Positions 1 through 8,259 are shown, counted from the stretch's first letter. The stretch: DNA of 64,000 nt from JAPPLG01 sp965199935 (GCA_965199935.1 CBDATD010000002.1:186001-250000); one strand, 5' to 3'. Program-made: numbers and translations. Notes: generated from the letters alone by a model not told the origin.

Positions 1-14
1 CTTTAGGGGCGTAA

Positions 15-683
15 TCAGCTCTCTTTTGGTATCATTTTTAACTCTTTAAGAAGTTTTTCTTTTACTGCATCATAAACGAAGAATTGTCTTGATAATAGGT
101 CTCTTTTCAAAAATTCCTTATCTTCTGGAATAACAGGAGAGATGTGTTTTTCAATATTTTGTTCCATTTTTTTGAAATTTAAAAAATCCAATCCAGAAAT
201 AGAAGACCATCGTATAAGAAATATAGCATTAAGAATAATTCTCTTATAAGCTGAGTAAAGTTTCCATACATCTTCTGATAAATAAGGTTCAATTTTATGC
301 TCATTGAGTCCTTCTCTACATTCTTTTTCAATACTTTGAATTATTGGACTGAGCCATCTTTCTGTTTCTTGGAAAGCATTTTTCAGTTTTATTTTGTTTG
401 TCTCTTCCAGGGTTTCCCAGTTTTTCAATTTTTTAAAATTCAAATTCTGCAACCATCCACAAATAGATTCTCCTTGAGAGAAAGTCTTTATATTTTTGTT
501 TATTTGTTCTATGGCATTTAATCTTTTTTTCTTAAGAAGGATATTTTCATTCTCTTTGATTCTAATGTTTGATTTGTCCTCTTCTAATTCTTTTTTAAAT
601 TTTTGTTCCACATATTTTTTGAGAAACCAACCAAAAGCTGATCCTATTGTAAAGATTAAAGACATAATTAGTTTTTCAAGCAT
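15..683 (-). CDS. Hypothetical membrane-anchored coiled-coil protein
   Basis: A 222-residue protein that I do not recognise. Residues about 5-22 form one hydrophobic segment, followed at once by a lysine/glutamate-rich stretch (about 23-65) that looks like a coiled coil. The rest is charged and predicted helical, with no signal cleavage site and no motif I know. The likely topology is a short N-terminal anchor with a large cytoplasmic domain. The ATG is preceded by a weak GGAAA. It sits at the left edge of an AT-rich accessory block that contains a Shedu-like nuclease and a Panacea antitoxin, so a role in defence or mobile-element biology is possible but unsupported. Confidence 0.6.
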   Translation of the reverse strand: MLEKLIMSLIFTIGSAFGWFLKKYVEQKFKKELEEDKSNIRIKENENILLKKKRLNAIEQINKNIKTFSQGESICGWLQNLNFKKLKNWETLEETNKIKLKNAFQETERWLSPIIQSIEKECREGLNEHKIEPYLSEDVWKLYSAYKRIILNAIFLIRWSSISGLDFLNFKKMEQNIEKHISPVIPEDKEFLKRDLLSRQFFVYDAVKEKLLKELKMIPKES

Positions 684-1003
684 AAATTTCCGTTCTCAGT
701 TAATTTTAGAGATATTGTATTTGTCGATGGAATATACTCTACTTGCTCCCTTCATGCCAAGAGCCAAAATGAAAAGAATACTGGCTGTAGTTATGCATCT
801 CTCTAGGAGACACATCATTCTCTCAGCATAAAAATAGTTACTCACATATTACATAGTTCTTTTTTTTTGTTGGCAGTATTTAGCTGTAATCAGGGGAAAT
901 GTTCCTTTTTTTCTACGAATTAGACGCTCGATAATTGTCGAATTCTGGACTATAGAGGAAAATTTTAGTAAAATACAGAAATGTAGCCCTTTTAGGAGTT
1001 TCT
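684..1003. other. Intergenic region, 320 bp
   Basis: This AT-rich divergent spacer lies between the minus-strand gene ending its leader at 684 and the plus-strand gene starting at 1004. A 34-codon open frame at 726-831 has no ribosome-binding site and resembles nothing I know. The only clear signal is the TAGGAG ribosome-binding site at 993-998, which serves the GTG start at 1004. Confidence 0.5.
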
Positions 1004-1834
1004 GTGGATTCTACACTATTAATTTCAATATTTGCTTTAGGGATGACCGTGCTTGCTTTTGTAATGGCAGTAGTTACTCTCTGTTTGCAGTGCAGGGGAA
1101 ATAAAATTGCTAACGATGTAAACAAACAGTCAGAGAAAATTTCAAAACATCAAGATCGTATAGAATTTTTCCAAAAAAAGAATCATGTTATAGGTCAGGT
1201 TAAAAATTTAGAGCTTTCTGAAGAAAGTTCTATCAAACTTGTAAACGATATAGAGTTTATATTTGAAAATAGATTCAGTCATATAGTGGTTAAAGATACA
1301 GAAGGCTCATTTCCTGAACTTTCTATGAGTAGTTGTGGAAGTGCAGATGAAGCAGACAATTGGATTAATCAATTAAAAGAAAAAATCATTAAAATTCATC
1401 TAATAAAAGAAGGAGAAAGATCTTATGCTCTTCCTTCTGTGTCAGAGGATTTTGAAAGGAAAGAAGGTTTAGAAATGGGTCAAATAAAAGGCTTAGAAGA
1501 TGAGCATTATTATTGGAAGAATAGCCAAATCACATACATTCCTGGATTTTTATTTGTTATAGAGAAAATAGGATATAAAGGTAGGAACAGCGTAGAATCA
1601 AAAAATGAGCGTGATGAAAGTATTGAGCTTAAACATCGGTTTTTTAAGAAAGCTACTTTAGATACAGAGGAGAGATATGTTTTGTATGTATCTAAAGCAG
1701 GGAAAGACTTTAGATGGATAATTTATGATTTTCCTAATCATGAAAGTGTGAGAGTAGAGGTTAAATTTGTTAATCCAAATAGATTAGAAGAACACGCAAA
1801 TGCCTTAAAAGCATTCCTTGAGTGGGGACACTAG
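1004..1834 (+). CDS. Hypothetical membrane-anchored protein
   Basis: A 276-residue protein of unknown function. The GTG start is supported by AGGAG five bases upstream. Residues about 4-28 are one long hydrophobic segment, followed by a polar, coiled-coil-like stretch (about 32-58) and a mixed alpha/beta cytoplasmic-looking domain with no motif I recognise. The layout (N-terminal anchor, short coiled coil, soluble domain) is like that of the protein encoded at 15-683, though the two sequences do not align by eye. A 24-bp repeat also found at 3400 begins five bases after its stop codon. Confidence 0.6.
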   Translation: MDSTLLISIFALGMTVLAFVMAVVTLCLQCRGNKIANDVNKQSEKISKHQDRIEFFQKKNHVIGQVKNLELSEESSIKLVNDIEFIFENRFSHIVVKDTEGSFPELSMSSCGSADEADNWINQLKEKIIKIHLIKEGERSYALPSVSEDFERKEGLEMGQIKGLEDEHYYWKNSQITYIPGFLFVIEKIGYKGRNSVESKNERDESIELKHRFFKKATLDTEERYVLYVSKAGKDFRWIIYDFPNHESVRVEVKFVNPNRLEEHANALKAFLEWGH

Positions 1835-1838
1835 CTTC

Positions 1839-1862
1839 CGCCGGCGGAGCCTTCGTAGTTGA
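1839..1862 (+). repeat. 24-bp dispersed repeat, copy 1
   Basis: The sequence from 1839 to 1862 (beginning CGCCGGCGGAGCC) is repeated exactly at 3400-3423. It is much more GC-rich than the surrounding DNA. The two copies bracket the Shedu-like gene. Confidence 0.7.
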
Positions 1863-1981
1863 AAGGGGTATCCACTGCATTGTGGGGCTATAAGCTACTG
1901 TTCTTTAAAGTCACTGCCTCAAATGACTAATAAAAATTAGGTTATTGGAATTGGTGATCGAAATAAAGGACAGAGAACAGA

Positions 1982-3172
1982 TCATCTATATTCGTATTGT
2001 GAGACGGTACATTGAAGTCTTTGTATTAAGTCATCATAAGTAATTATATCAATAATGTTTTTATATTTTCTTTTAATAATTTCAAAATCTTCTTTTTGTT
2101 CTAAGTTTAAGTTATTACTTCTACCTAAAACAATCATTGCTCCAGGATTGGTAATTTTTATTTGACAATTATTTGGCAAATTGTTATTATATTTCTTGTT
2201 TAAATAGTCCTCTCCTCGTTTTCCCCATTTGTTTAGATGTAAGATATATTTTTCCACTTGCATCACAGTTCCTGAGAGTTCTTTCACTGGACAATAATTT
2301 CCCCTGTAATTTGGATTGTCTGGAACAATTTGGTGATCTAAAGGTCTTTTTATTTCTAAAATATCAATATATCCTTCTGAATCGACCAATAAATAATCTA
2401 ATTCTCTTTTTTTATTTTCTGTGTAGGAGTCTTTTATTTTGACTTTTTGGAAAACTTTTATATATTTTGGAAAAATTAAAAGTAATATCTCGATAATTTC
2501 TTCTTGCCATTGCTTTTCGTTATAATGGTCTTCTTTACTAAGCATATTTTTTAATTTTTTTAAAATGACTGAATATTTATCTTTTTCATAATTTCTAAAA
2601 TTATCTAGTAAATTGAAACCTTGAACACTCTTTTTTTTATTCATATATTTCTCATATTTATCTTTCACATCTACTCTTGTACTTTCAAAATACTTTGTTA
2701 AAATTACGGATAACCTTAATTCACAATATTTTTTCTTTTCTGTTGTATTTGGAAATTGCTTTAATAAGTCTTTAAAACCTTCGTGAGAAATTGAACTTTT
2801 ATTAGCTCCTCCTAAAAAAAATGATTCACTAATCAAATTGTCAATATGTTTAAAAATGGAAATCGTGTAATTTGTCACAAAATATTTTTTCTCTAGTTTA
2901 ATATCTTTATAGATGTAAAGATTATTAGTAATACCCAAGATTTCTTTATTTATTTTATAATATCCTTTCTCAAGTACTCCAAACTTAAATTTATAATCAA
3001 GATATTCTGATGTTTTAAATTTTTTAACTAGATTATGCTTTGTAAGATGAAAGGTCTTATCAAAGCAGACACCTTCATTATTTCGAAATTTATCATTTAG
3101 CCAAGTAGGCTCATCATCTGGTAAATATTCTAATATTAAAATATTATTATTTTTTACAAATTTGATCATCAT
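1982..3172 (-). CDS. sduA: Shedu-type (DUF4263) anti-phage nuclease
   Basis: A 396-residue protein with a C-terminal DUF4263 domain, the PD-(D/E)XK nuclease of the single-gene Shedu defence system. The catalytic core is visible at about residues 265-290: an E-L-D-Y strand, then a variable turn, then I-L-E-I-K-R-P, giving the D...E-x-K signature. Near the C-terminus the segment GAMIVLGRS, then a glutamine/lysine-rich helix, then ITYDDLIQRL is typical of the family. The first ~190 residues vary between Shedu proteins and probably sense the trigger. Known Shedu proteins protect against phage as a single gene, and no partner gene overlaps this one. Very AT-rich codon use suggests acquisition. I did not run a profile search; another DUF4263 nuclease subtype is the main alternative. 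Confidence 0.85.
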   Translation of the reverse strand: MMIKFVKNNNILILEYLPDDEPTWLNDKFRNNEGVCFDKTFHLTKHNLVKKFKTSEYLDYKFKFGVLEKGYYKINKEILGITNNLYIYKDIKLEKKYFVTNYTISIFKHIDNLISESFFLGGANKSSISHEGFKDLLKQFPNTTEKKKYCELRLSVILTKYFESTRVDVKDKYEKYMNKKKSVQGFNLLDNFRNYEKDKYSVILKKLKNMLSKEDHYNEKQWQEEIIEILLLIFPKYIKVFQKVKIKDSYTENKKRELDYLLVDSEGYIDILEIKRPLDHQIVPDNPNYRGNYCPVKELSGTVMQVEKYILHLNKWGKRGEDYLNKKYNNNLPNNCQIKITNPGAMIVLGRSNNLNLEQKEDFEIIKRKYKNIIDIITYDDLIQRLQCTVSQYEYR

Positions 3173-3449
3173 ATTTTATTATGAACATACTATGTCAACA
3201 TTTTCAATGGTTCAAATGTCCTTGCGGGATTACAAAAAAATTACCCTCTGGATCAGAAACAGGAGTTTTTAGGATTAATGTATTGGATAATATTGTTTTT
3301 ACAGGTGAGGCGATACGCAAAATGAGAGGGATGGTGAGTACCTGGAGGAATCACCCTTCCCGTCGTAGTTAATACGGGGGTGTGAGTGGGAACATTAATC
3401 GCCGGCGGAGCCTTCGTAGTTGATGCAGGGGTGTGAGGGTGGGGTTCGC
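3173..3449. other. Intergenic region with GC-rich imperfect repeats
   Basis: A 63-codon open frame at 3181-3372 has no ribosome-binding site and no recognisable product, so I did not call it. At 3358-3390 and 3411-3443 there are two imperfect copies of a unit containing TCGTAGTT and GGGGTGTGAG, giving a short degenerate tandem repeat. Confidence 0.45.
3400..3423 (+). repeat. 24-bp dispersed repeat, copy 2
   Basis: This is an exact second copy of the repeat at 1839-1862, in the same orientation. It overlaps the imperfect tandem repeat just downstream of the lipoprotein gene's stop codon. Confidence 0.7.
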
Positions 3450-4796
3450 CTAGTTACCTCCGCCTCCGCCGCCTGAGTTTTCATAATCAACCTTTGGATA
3501 CGAATTCAAGGTATTGAAGTCATCTAAATCTTGAAAGTCATTGCAGTTCGTATTTCCTAATATTTCATCGGCTTCATAATAGGGGCAGTCACCGCCTTCT
3601 TCTCCGTCAAGGTCTGGATCACCGCTTCGTCCGTCTGAATCTTTAAAGTTCAAAAATTCTTCCTTTGTATTCCATTCTCGAATCATTAGATGTGTTCTAT
3701 GTAGAGCATCAAAGTTTGAATCTAAGCATTCCAAAGTAAAATATGGATATCCTATTGGCAGATGTACTTGTGGTGAGTTCTCATCTTTTCGAGATTCATC
3801 TGGAAAAAACATTAGTGGGCAATCAGGACAAGAATATGAATTAGTTCTTTGATTTTCTCCTGGAAAAAATCCTGGTGGGTTGTCTGTAAAAATTAAATCC
3901 TCAATACCATCAAAGTAATTGACAGTAGGAGTGCTTTTATTCACAAAACGATCTTGAAATATTGGACCCACCATAAAAGTTTCTCGTCTTCCCCGAGTCC
4001 AAGAAGAAAACACTTGCGGTATAGGGTATTCTATTTCCAGTTTATAATCATTTATGAAAGCGAGGGTGACATTCCTTTGTGCAGGCCAATCAGAGGATCG
4101 GACTGGACCTCCAATGCAGTTGCTAAGCTCTCCTCCCCATTCTTTTTCTGCGGTATCCGATTCGTTTTCTACTGTACAATCATCAACACTCCCAGTAGTA
4201 CTTTTATATTGAGTAGTTTCGGCCATACCAAAGCAACAATTGCTTAAACCTGACTCAGACAGATCATAATCACAACTTTCCTCTTGGTCTTCTTCTTGTA
4301 AGATCCATCCTGTACCTGTTGATCTGATCCACGTTTCTTCCTCAAAAGTTTCTGAATCTTCATTTGTGACTTTACATTCATCTACTGAAAGTGGCCCTAT
4401 TCCAGAACGTTGATTCCAATGCCAGGGGGCCATGAAGGTAGTGTATTCACACATCTCTCTAGGGACGTTGTATTGTATGGGGATTCCCTCTTCTGCCTGC
4501 CCCAATACGCCAATATCCGCCTCATTCAAATCTAAAATGCAGTACAAGTCCTCCACAGACTCCGTGTTTTTGTCTATACCGCAGTCAATGAGGCCGATGG
4601 TGTCGTTAGAACTCAGCTCATACAAAGGGACAGCAAGCCCTTGTCCTTCGTAGTGACCTGTATCGAATTTAATATAAAAACGATCGTCAATATCCTCACT
4701 GGTTAGCTCAGAGAAAACATCTATCGTGGGAACGCAGGACAGGCAGAAATAAAATATAAAGAAATAGATTCCCGCTTTTATAGATTTTAAAGACAC
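3450..4796 (-). CDS. Acidic cysteine-rich putative lipoprotein
   Basis: I chose the GTG at 4796 because AGGAG lies ten bases upstream and the resulting N-terminus (V-S-L-K-S-I-K then a hydrophobic run) is a lipoprotein signal ending in the lipobox L-S-C. An ATG at 4832 is also possible but puts 12 polar residues before the signal. The mature protein of about 430 residues is acidic, rich in Asp, Glu, Ser and Cys, and ends in a run of six glycines. Acidic DxDxDG-like loops near the C-terminus (DPDLDGEEGGD) could bind calcium. The cysteines suggest disulfides, in keeping with an envelope or surface location. I do not recognise the family. Confidence 0.6.
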   Translation of the reverse strand: MSLKSIKAGIYFFIFYFCLSCVPTIDVFSELTSEDIDDRFYIKFDTGHYEGQGLAVPLYELSSNDTIGLIDCGIDKNTESVEDLYCILDLNEADIGVLGQAEEGIPIQYNVPREMCEYTTFMAPWHWNQRSGIGPLSVDECKVTNEDSETFEEETWIRSTGTGWILQEEDQEESCDYDLSESGLSNCCFGMAETTQYKSTTGSVDDCTVENESDTAEKEWGGELSNCIGGPVRSSDWPAQRNVTLAFINDYKLEIEYPIPQVFSSWTRGRRETFMVGPIFQDRFVNKSTPTVNYFDGIEDLIFTDNPPGFFPGENQRTNSYSCPDCPLMFFPDESRKDENSPQVHLPIGYPYFTLECLDSNFDALHRTHLMIREWNTKEEFLNFKDSDGRSGDPDLDGEEGGDCPYYEADEILGNTNCNDFQDLDDFNTLNSYPKVDYENSGGGGGGN

Positions 4797-4914
4797 TTCT
4801 ATATGTTCTCCTGTTATCCGTGAAACGTACACTTCACGGACTCTTGAAAGACTGTATTATTATGACTAAAAACCTGAAAAAAAGGGAGAGCCAGCCCTTA
4901 AGCGGAAGATAAAA

Positions 4915-4974
4915 CTAGACTTTATGAGAGGTGGTTTTGGGCAATTAGGACAGTAGTGCTATGTAAGTTTTACA
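4915..4974 (+). repeat. 60-bp dispersed repeat, copy 1
   Basis: It matches 7305-7364 at 58 of 60 positions in the same orientation. Both copies end with the palindrome TGTAAGTTTTACA, so any regulatory site was duplicated with the repeat. Confidence 0.75.
4962..4974. promoter_or_regulatory. TGTAA-N3-TTACA palindrome
   Basis: The site reads TGTAAGTTTTACA, with perfect 5-bp arms. It lies 127 bp upstream of the lipase start at 5102. It is one of six perfect copies in the window and a candidate transcription-factor site. Confidence 0.45.
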
Positions 4975-5101
4975 CAAGCCGTTCAAGCTCTCACTAATCC
5001 AGCAAATTTAATTTTTGTTTCAATGTGAAACAGAAAAGAAACTTTTCTTTGATTTATTAAATCTTTTATTTAATAAAGATGGAGAAAGTAGTAGGAGGAT
5101 T

Positions 5102-5938
5102 ATGCTTGAACCTCAATCAGATAAAAAGACAATACTGCCTGTACATTGCCCAATATATTCTGATGAGATAGCAGTACTTATGGCAAGGTGTGCTGATATT
5201 GCCTATCACACTAGTAAAGAAGAAATAGAAGTTAAATTAAGGAATCTTCAACTAGAGTATGTAAATTTTAGTTCTGGAGAACCTCAATTTATCATTGCTG
5301 AACACAGGGAATTTTACATTGTTGCTTTTAGAGGGACGAAGGGAATATCCGACATTTTTAGTAATTTGCTTTTTATCAGTATGAAAACGAAAATGGGGAA
5401 ACTACATAAGTTGTACACAAATAATTATTGTGAAATTCATAATCAGTTGACAGAGTTTTTAGACAAAGCATTAAAAAAGGAGAAAAAGCCGGTTTATATC
5501 ACAGGGCATTCTAGGGGAGGTGCTTTGGCCATTATAGCCGCTTCTCAACTCTTTAAGCAAAATGTGGCGGCTTGTTATACTTTTGGCTCGCCTCCTATCA
5601 GCGAAGATAGATTGGACTGTTTCATAGAAAAGCCCATCTACAGGGTTGGAAATGAAGGTGATATTATTCCGCTGTTGTTAAAGTTTAAATATGAGCATAT
5701 TGGTTCATTTTATTTTTTAACTAAAGATGGATGTGCATTAAGATCCCCGTATATTGGCTTTTCCAAAACGTCTAAAATCTTGTTTAAAAAATTAAATATT
5801 AAATTACAGATGTTTTTCAAAAATAAAGATATTTCTTATCCGGAGCATGATATTAAGACATACATTAAAAAGCTAAAGAAAGTTGCTGAAAACAGAAAAC
5901 GAATGAAATCAAAAAAGAAAATGATTTGTACGACTTAA
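5102..5938 (+). CDS. Class 3 lipase family protein
   Basis: A 278-residue alpha/beta-hydrolase of the class 3 lipase type. The nucleophile elbow is V-Y-I-T-G-H-S-R-G-G-A-L (GxSxG, with the catalytic serine in GHSRGG). The preceding F-R-G-T motif (residues VAFRGTKG) supplies the oxyanion region seen in this family, the catalytic Asp is probably the one in GNEGDIIP, and the His could be the one in YEHIG. The ATG at 5102 is chosen because AGGAGG lies just upstream; a TTG at 5015 would add 29 residues without a ribosome-binding site. There is no signal peptide, so the enzyme is probably cytoplasmic or exported by another route. The C-terminus is strongly basic. The substrate cannot be read from the sequence. 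Confidence 0.85.
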   Translation: MLEPQSDKKTILPVHCPIYSDEIAVLMARCADIAYHTSKEEIEVKLRNLQLEYVNFSSGEPQFIIAEHREFYIVAFRGTKGISDIFSNLLFISMKTKMGKLHKLYTNNYCEIHNQLTEFLDKALKKEKKPVYITGHSRGGALAIIAASQLFKQNVAACYTFGSPPISEDRLDCFIEKPIYRVGNEGDIIPLLLKFKYEHIGSFYFLTKDGCALRSPYIGFSKTSKILFKKLNIKLQMFFKNKDISYPEHDIKTYIKKLKKVAENRKRMKSKKKMICTT

Positions 5939-6027
5939 GCGTTGTTTTATCACTAAATTTTAAGGTATCCAAGTGCGAACAAGTGGAGAAGATGATTTTT
6001 TTTGTTATTGACAGACGTAAAAGATTT

Positions 6028-6924
6028 TTACTTTGAAAAGTCTTCTGCCAAATATTTCTTTTGAATTTGCAAACAACGATTTTTTATGGAGTAAAATAAC
6101 TCTGATTGTGTAGAAAAATCTGCTTTTGTAATAAGATCACAGCGGCTATCAGCACTCATATTCTTCAAATGTTGTTTTACTTCTGTTCTAGATTTTTCGG
6201 GGTTGAATACAACAATTCCATACCCTCCGTAAGCTCGTGTTAAAGACAGGGCTGGTATATCTGTGGGGCCGTCTCCCACATAAATAAAGTTATTGAATGG
6301 ACACCACAACTTCTCTTTTTCCACTTTGTTGTTTACAGCTTTTATTTTAGAATTTTTTCTGAAGATACCTTTAGATATTTCATATAAGGCTCTTGTTTTC
6401 ATTGTTTCATCCATACAAAATATAGGAATACTTTCCACTTCATCTTCCCTGTTTGGAGAATACACACAACTATATCGTCCGCCCCATATATAGGAAAATA
6501 TTTCACCAGGTGTGAGAACTTCCACATATTCTTTTAATCCTGCCGTGACAATAAAGTGATGAATTTTAATTTTGATTTTTTTAAAGCTGGATTGTTCTTC
6601 AAAAGCTTTTATTTTCTTCAAAAAATTTGAAGTATTTTTATACAATTTCACTAGATGCTTTATTTTCTGGAAAAACTCTATATTCAAAGGTGTTCGTTCA
6701 TTAAATGCGACAAGAGATAGTATATACATCCATGTAGGGGCATCAGAGGACAAAAGCCTCTCCCAACTAGGCTTTGTTTTTCTCCCGTTTACAGTTTGAA
6801 TCCATTTCCAAAGTTTTGGAATTTCTCTTTTTCCTAAAAAGTGTTCAAACACTTTCGATGTTGAATCATCTGGAGTTAATGTGCCGTCAAAATCCCATAC
6901 GATAGATATATTTCTGTGTTTCAT
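6028..6924 (-). CDS. HAD-superfamily phosphatase
   Basis: A 298-residue haloacid-dehalogenase hydrolase. Motif I is V-W-D-F-D-G-T-L-T near the N-terminus (nucleophile Asp plus general-acid Asp). Motif II is probably the threonine in HFIVTAG. Motif III is a lysine near KSRT or KTRA, and motif IV is I-Y-V-G-D-G-P-T-D-I-P. The long helical insert between motifs I and II is a C1-type cap, as in phosphoserine-phosphatase-like members. Its substrate is not evident. No signal peptide is seen, so it is probably cytoplasmic. It is monocistronic as far as I can see and lies in the accessory block. Confidence 0.85.
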   Translation of the reverse strand: MKHRNISIVWDFDGTLTPDDSTSKVFEHFLGKREIPKLWKWIQTVNGRKTKPSWERLLSSDAPTWMYILSLVAFNERTPLNIEFFQKIKHLVKLYKNTSNFLKKIKAFEEQSSFKKIKIKIHHFIVTAGLKEYVEVLTPGEIFSYIWGGRYSCVYSPNREDEVESIPIFCMDETMKTRALYEISKGIFRKNSKIKAVNNKVEKEKLWCPFNNFIYVGDGPTDIPALSLTRAYGGYGIVVFNPEKSRTEVKQHLKNMSADSRCDLITKADFSTQSELFYSIKNRCLQIQKKYLAEDFSK

Positions 6925-7304
6925 AGCGATAAGTCACATAACGTTGTTACTGATTCTTTATTATTTTTTTGAAGTAGGCTTTGCGGTGATATCTTGAGTT
7001 TCCACACGTCTTCTGTGGCTGGGGATGTCAAGCACTCTAAAGTTAGAAACACTATACCCGTAAGAGTTAGTGCATTCTTTTTTTGACTTTGGCTGGTTCG
7101 CCGTTTTATTCTTTTTTAAACCCTTCACTGAAGTCGAGACTATCAGATTTAACTTCAAATAGCAAATCTAAAAAAAGCAATAAAATAATACAATGCCGGG
7201 CGTAAATGAAGCAATCATAAGCTATTTCTCTAGGGGGAGATACGCTGTGAGCATTTCAACCAGTTAGAATGATCTGCGTGGTAAATGATAAGATGAGGAG
7301 AAGG

Positions 7305-7364
7305 CTAGACTTTATGAGAGGTGGTTTCGGGCAATTAGGGCAGTAGTGCTATGTAAGTTTTACA
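7305..7364 (+). repeat. 60-bp dispersed repeat, copy 2
   Basis: This is the second copy of the repeat at 4915-4974, with two mismatches, and it also ends in TGTAAGTTTTACA (7352-7364). No plus-strand gene follows it, so this copy may be a relic of the duplication. Confidence 0.75.
7352..7364. promoter_or_regulatory. TGTAA-N3-TTACA palindrome
   Basis: This 13-bp palindrome is identical to the one at 4962, but here it has no obvious target gene downstream on either strand. Confidence 0.3.
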
Positions 7365-7408
7365 TTAATTTGACTGTACCCCCTAAATTAACACAGTCCA
7401 ATTCCTAT

Positions 7409-7750
7409 TTATTTTTGTGTATTTTTAAAGACCCCAACAGTGAGAGCAGTTACAAGAGTGGTAATCACAATCGTAAAACTGGAAGTGAGGGATAAAAAAA
7501 ATGGCCACATTTCTGTTTTATTATAAGAAATAATTTTATTTGTATAATAAATGTATATGATTGAAATAAATATAAGGAGAATAATAATTATCAAAGTCAA
7601 AATTACCTGAAGCCATCTAATGGTTTTTTAATCTTGAATCGTTTCGTGTTCAACAAGCGATAACCCTTCCTTAGGGGCTTTTGAAAGGATTTGAATTTCT
7701 TTCTGGACTAATTGGTTTATTAGCGTTTGAATGGATTGAGGATGTTTCAT
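7409..7750 (-). pseudogene. Small membrane protein split by an in-frame stop, next to Panacea antitoxin
   Basis: The Panacea gene's stop codon overlaps an ATG (TAATG, ATG at 7750-7748). From that ATG a frame runs 40 codons (beginning MKHPQSIQTLINQLVQKEIQ), meets a single TAA at 7630-7628, and then continues open in the same frame for 72 more codons to 7409. The second part holds two hydrophobic segments (LTLIIIILLIFISIIYIYY and a later one, FFLSLTSSFTIVITTLVTALTV). Read as one gene it would encode about 113 residues with a soluble N-terminus and two membrane spans. The TAA may be a nonsense mutation, or the downstream part may restart at a TTG at 7600 (63 residues). Translational coupling to the antitoxin gene and the membrane spans suggest it is or was the toxin of the pair. 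This is inference. Confidence 0.6.
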
Positions 7751-8217
7751 TATTTTTTTACACTGTGTTTTTCATTTCTAAGATTTTTATAGTACCTTTT
7801 TATTTTTTCATTTTTTATTGGGTAATTCAGATATTTTTTACCTCCTTCTTCATGCCAAGCAACGTACCAAGGAGTGCCTTTCGAGTGCGTAAGTGTGGAT
7901 AATTCTACACCACTAAGACCAGAGTAATTATCGTATACAGCTTGCATTATCTCTTTTTCATTCTCATTAAAGAGTTCTTCTTTCACGTTGACTGTTTCTA
8001 TGATGAATCCATTGCCTTTAAACCTATCGTATATTGTGGGAAATACTGGACCGTATTTCCAAGCTTCCACCGTCTCGTTTACCAGTGGTTTATCCAAAAG
8101 AGCCAAGCAATAGCCGTGAGAGATGTAGCAAAGTTTTACGAGTTTTAAAAGATGCATGCCTCCGCTTGCATTAATGAAATAATTTGCGATTGATAGTGGA
8201 TTGTGTCCCTTTTCCAT
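7750..8217 (-). CDS. Panacea-domain (DUF4065/SocA-like) antitoxin
   Basis: A 155-residue protein made almost wholly of a Panacea domain. The signature K-L-V-K-L-C-Y-I-S-H-G-Y is followed by E-A-W-K-Y-G-P-V-F-P-T-I-Y, and the C-terminal HSKGTPWYVAWHE block also fits the family. Panacea proteins neutralise many unrelated toxins encoded next to them. The start has GAGGGGG seven bases upstream. Its stop overlaps the ATG of the split small membrane-protein gene, the expected position for a cognate toxin. The region upstream carries a gapped palindrome that may be an autoregulatory operator. I am sure of the family; the toxin assignment is inferred from position. Confidence 0.88.
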   Translation of the reverse strand: MEKGHNPLSIANYFINASGGMHLLKLVKLCYISHGYCLALLDKPLVNETVEAWKYGPVFPTIYDRFKGNGFIIETVNVKEELFNENEKEIMQAVYDNYSGLSGVELSTLTHSKGTPWYVAWHEEGGKKYLNYPIKNEKIKRYYKNLRNEKHSVKK

Positions 8218-8236
8218 TACGCCCCCTCTTTAACAC

Positions 8237-8259
8237 GTTATCACCTTTTTAACAATAAC
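8237..8259. promoter_or_regulatory. Gapped palindrome upstream of the Panacea gene
   Basis: GTTAT and ATAAC are separated by 13 bases, 20 to 42 bp upstream of the antitoxin start. Toxin-antitoxin operons are often autoregulated from such sites. The arms are short, so this is only a candidate. Confidence 0.3.

Larger units (their letters stand above)
4797..5101. other. Divergent intergenic region with repeat and box
   Basis: This spacer separates the minus-strand lipoprotein gene from the plus-strand lipase gene. It contains a 60-bp repeat (4915-4974) and a TGTAA-N3-TTACA palindrome (4962-4974). The AGGAGG ribosome-binding site of the lipase lies at 5093-5098. Confidence 0.6.
6925..7408. other. 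Long intergenic region
   Basis: This 484-bp stretch holds copy 2 of the 60-bp repeat and an inverted repeat, GACTGT (7372-7377) with ACAGTC (7393-7398), next to the end of the small membrane-protein gene. A 65-codon minus-strand frame (6961-7158) has a TTG start, no ribosome-binding site and a low-complexity basic product. I do not support it as a gene. Confidence 0.5.

Noticed and set aside
3181..3372. 63-codon plus-strand frame after the Shedu-like gene
   Set aside because: No ribosome-binding site and it runs into a GC-rich imperfect repeat.
6961..7158. 65-codon minus-strand frame
   Set aside because: TTG start, no ribosome-binding site, low-complexity basic product, no relatives recognised.
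7372..7398. IS-element terminal repeat (GACTGT...ACAGTC)
   Set aside because: Arms of six bases only, no transposase nearby, and no matching second end found.
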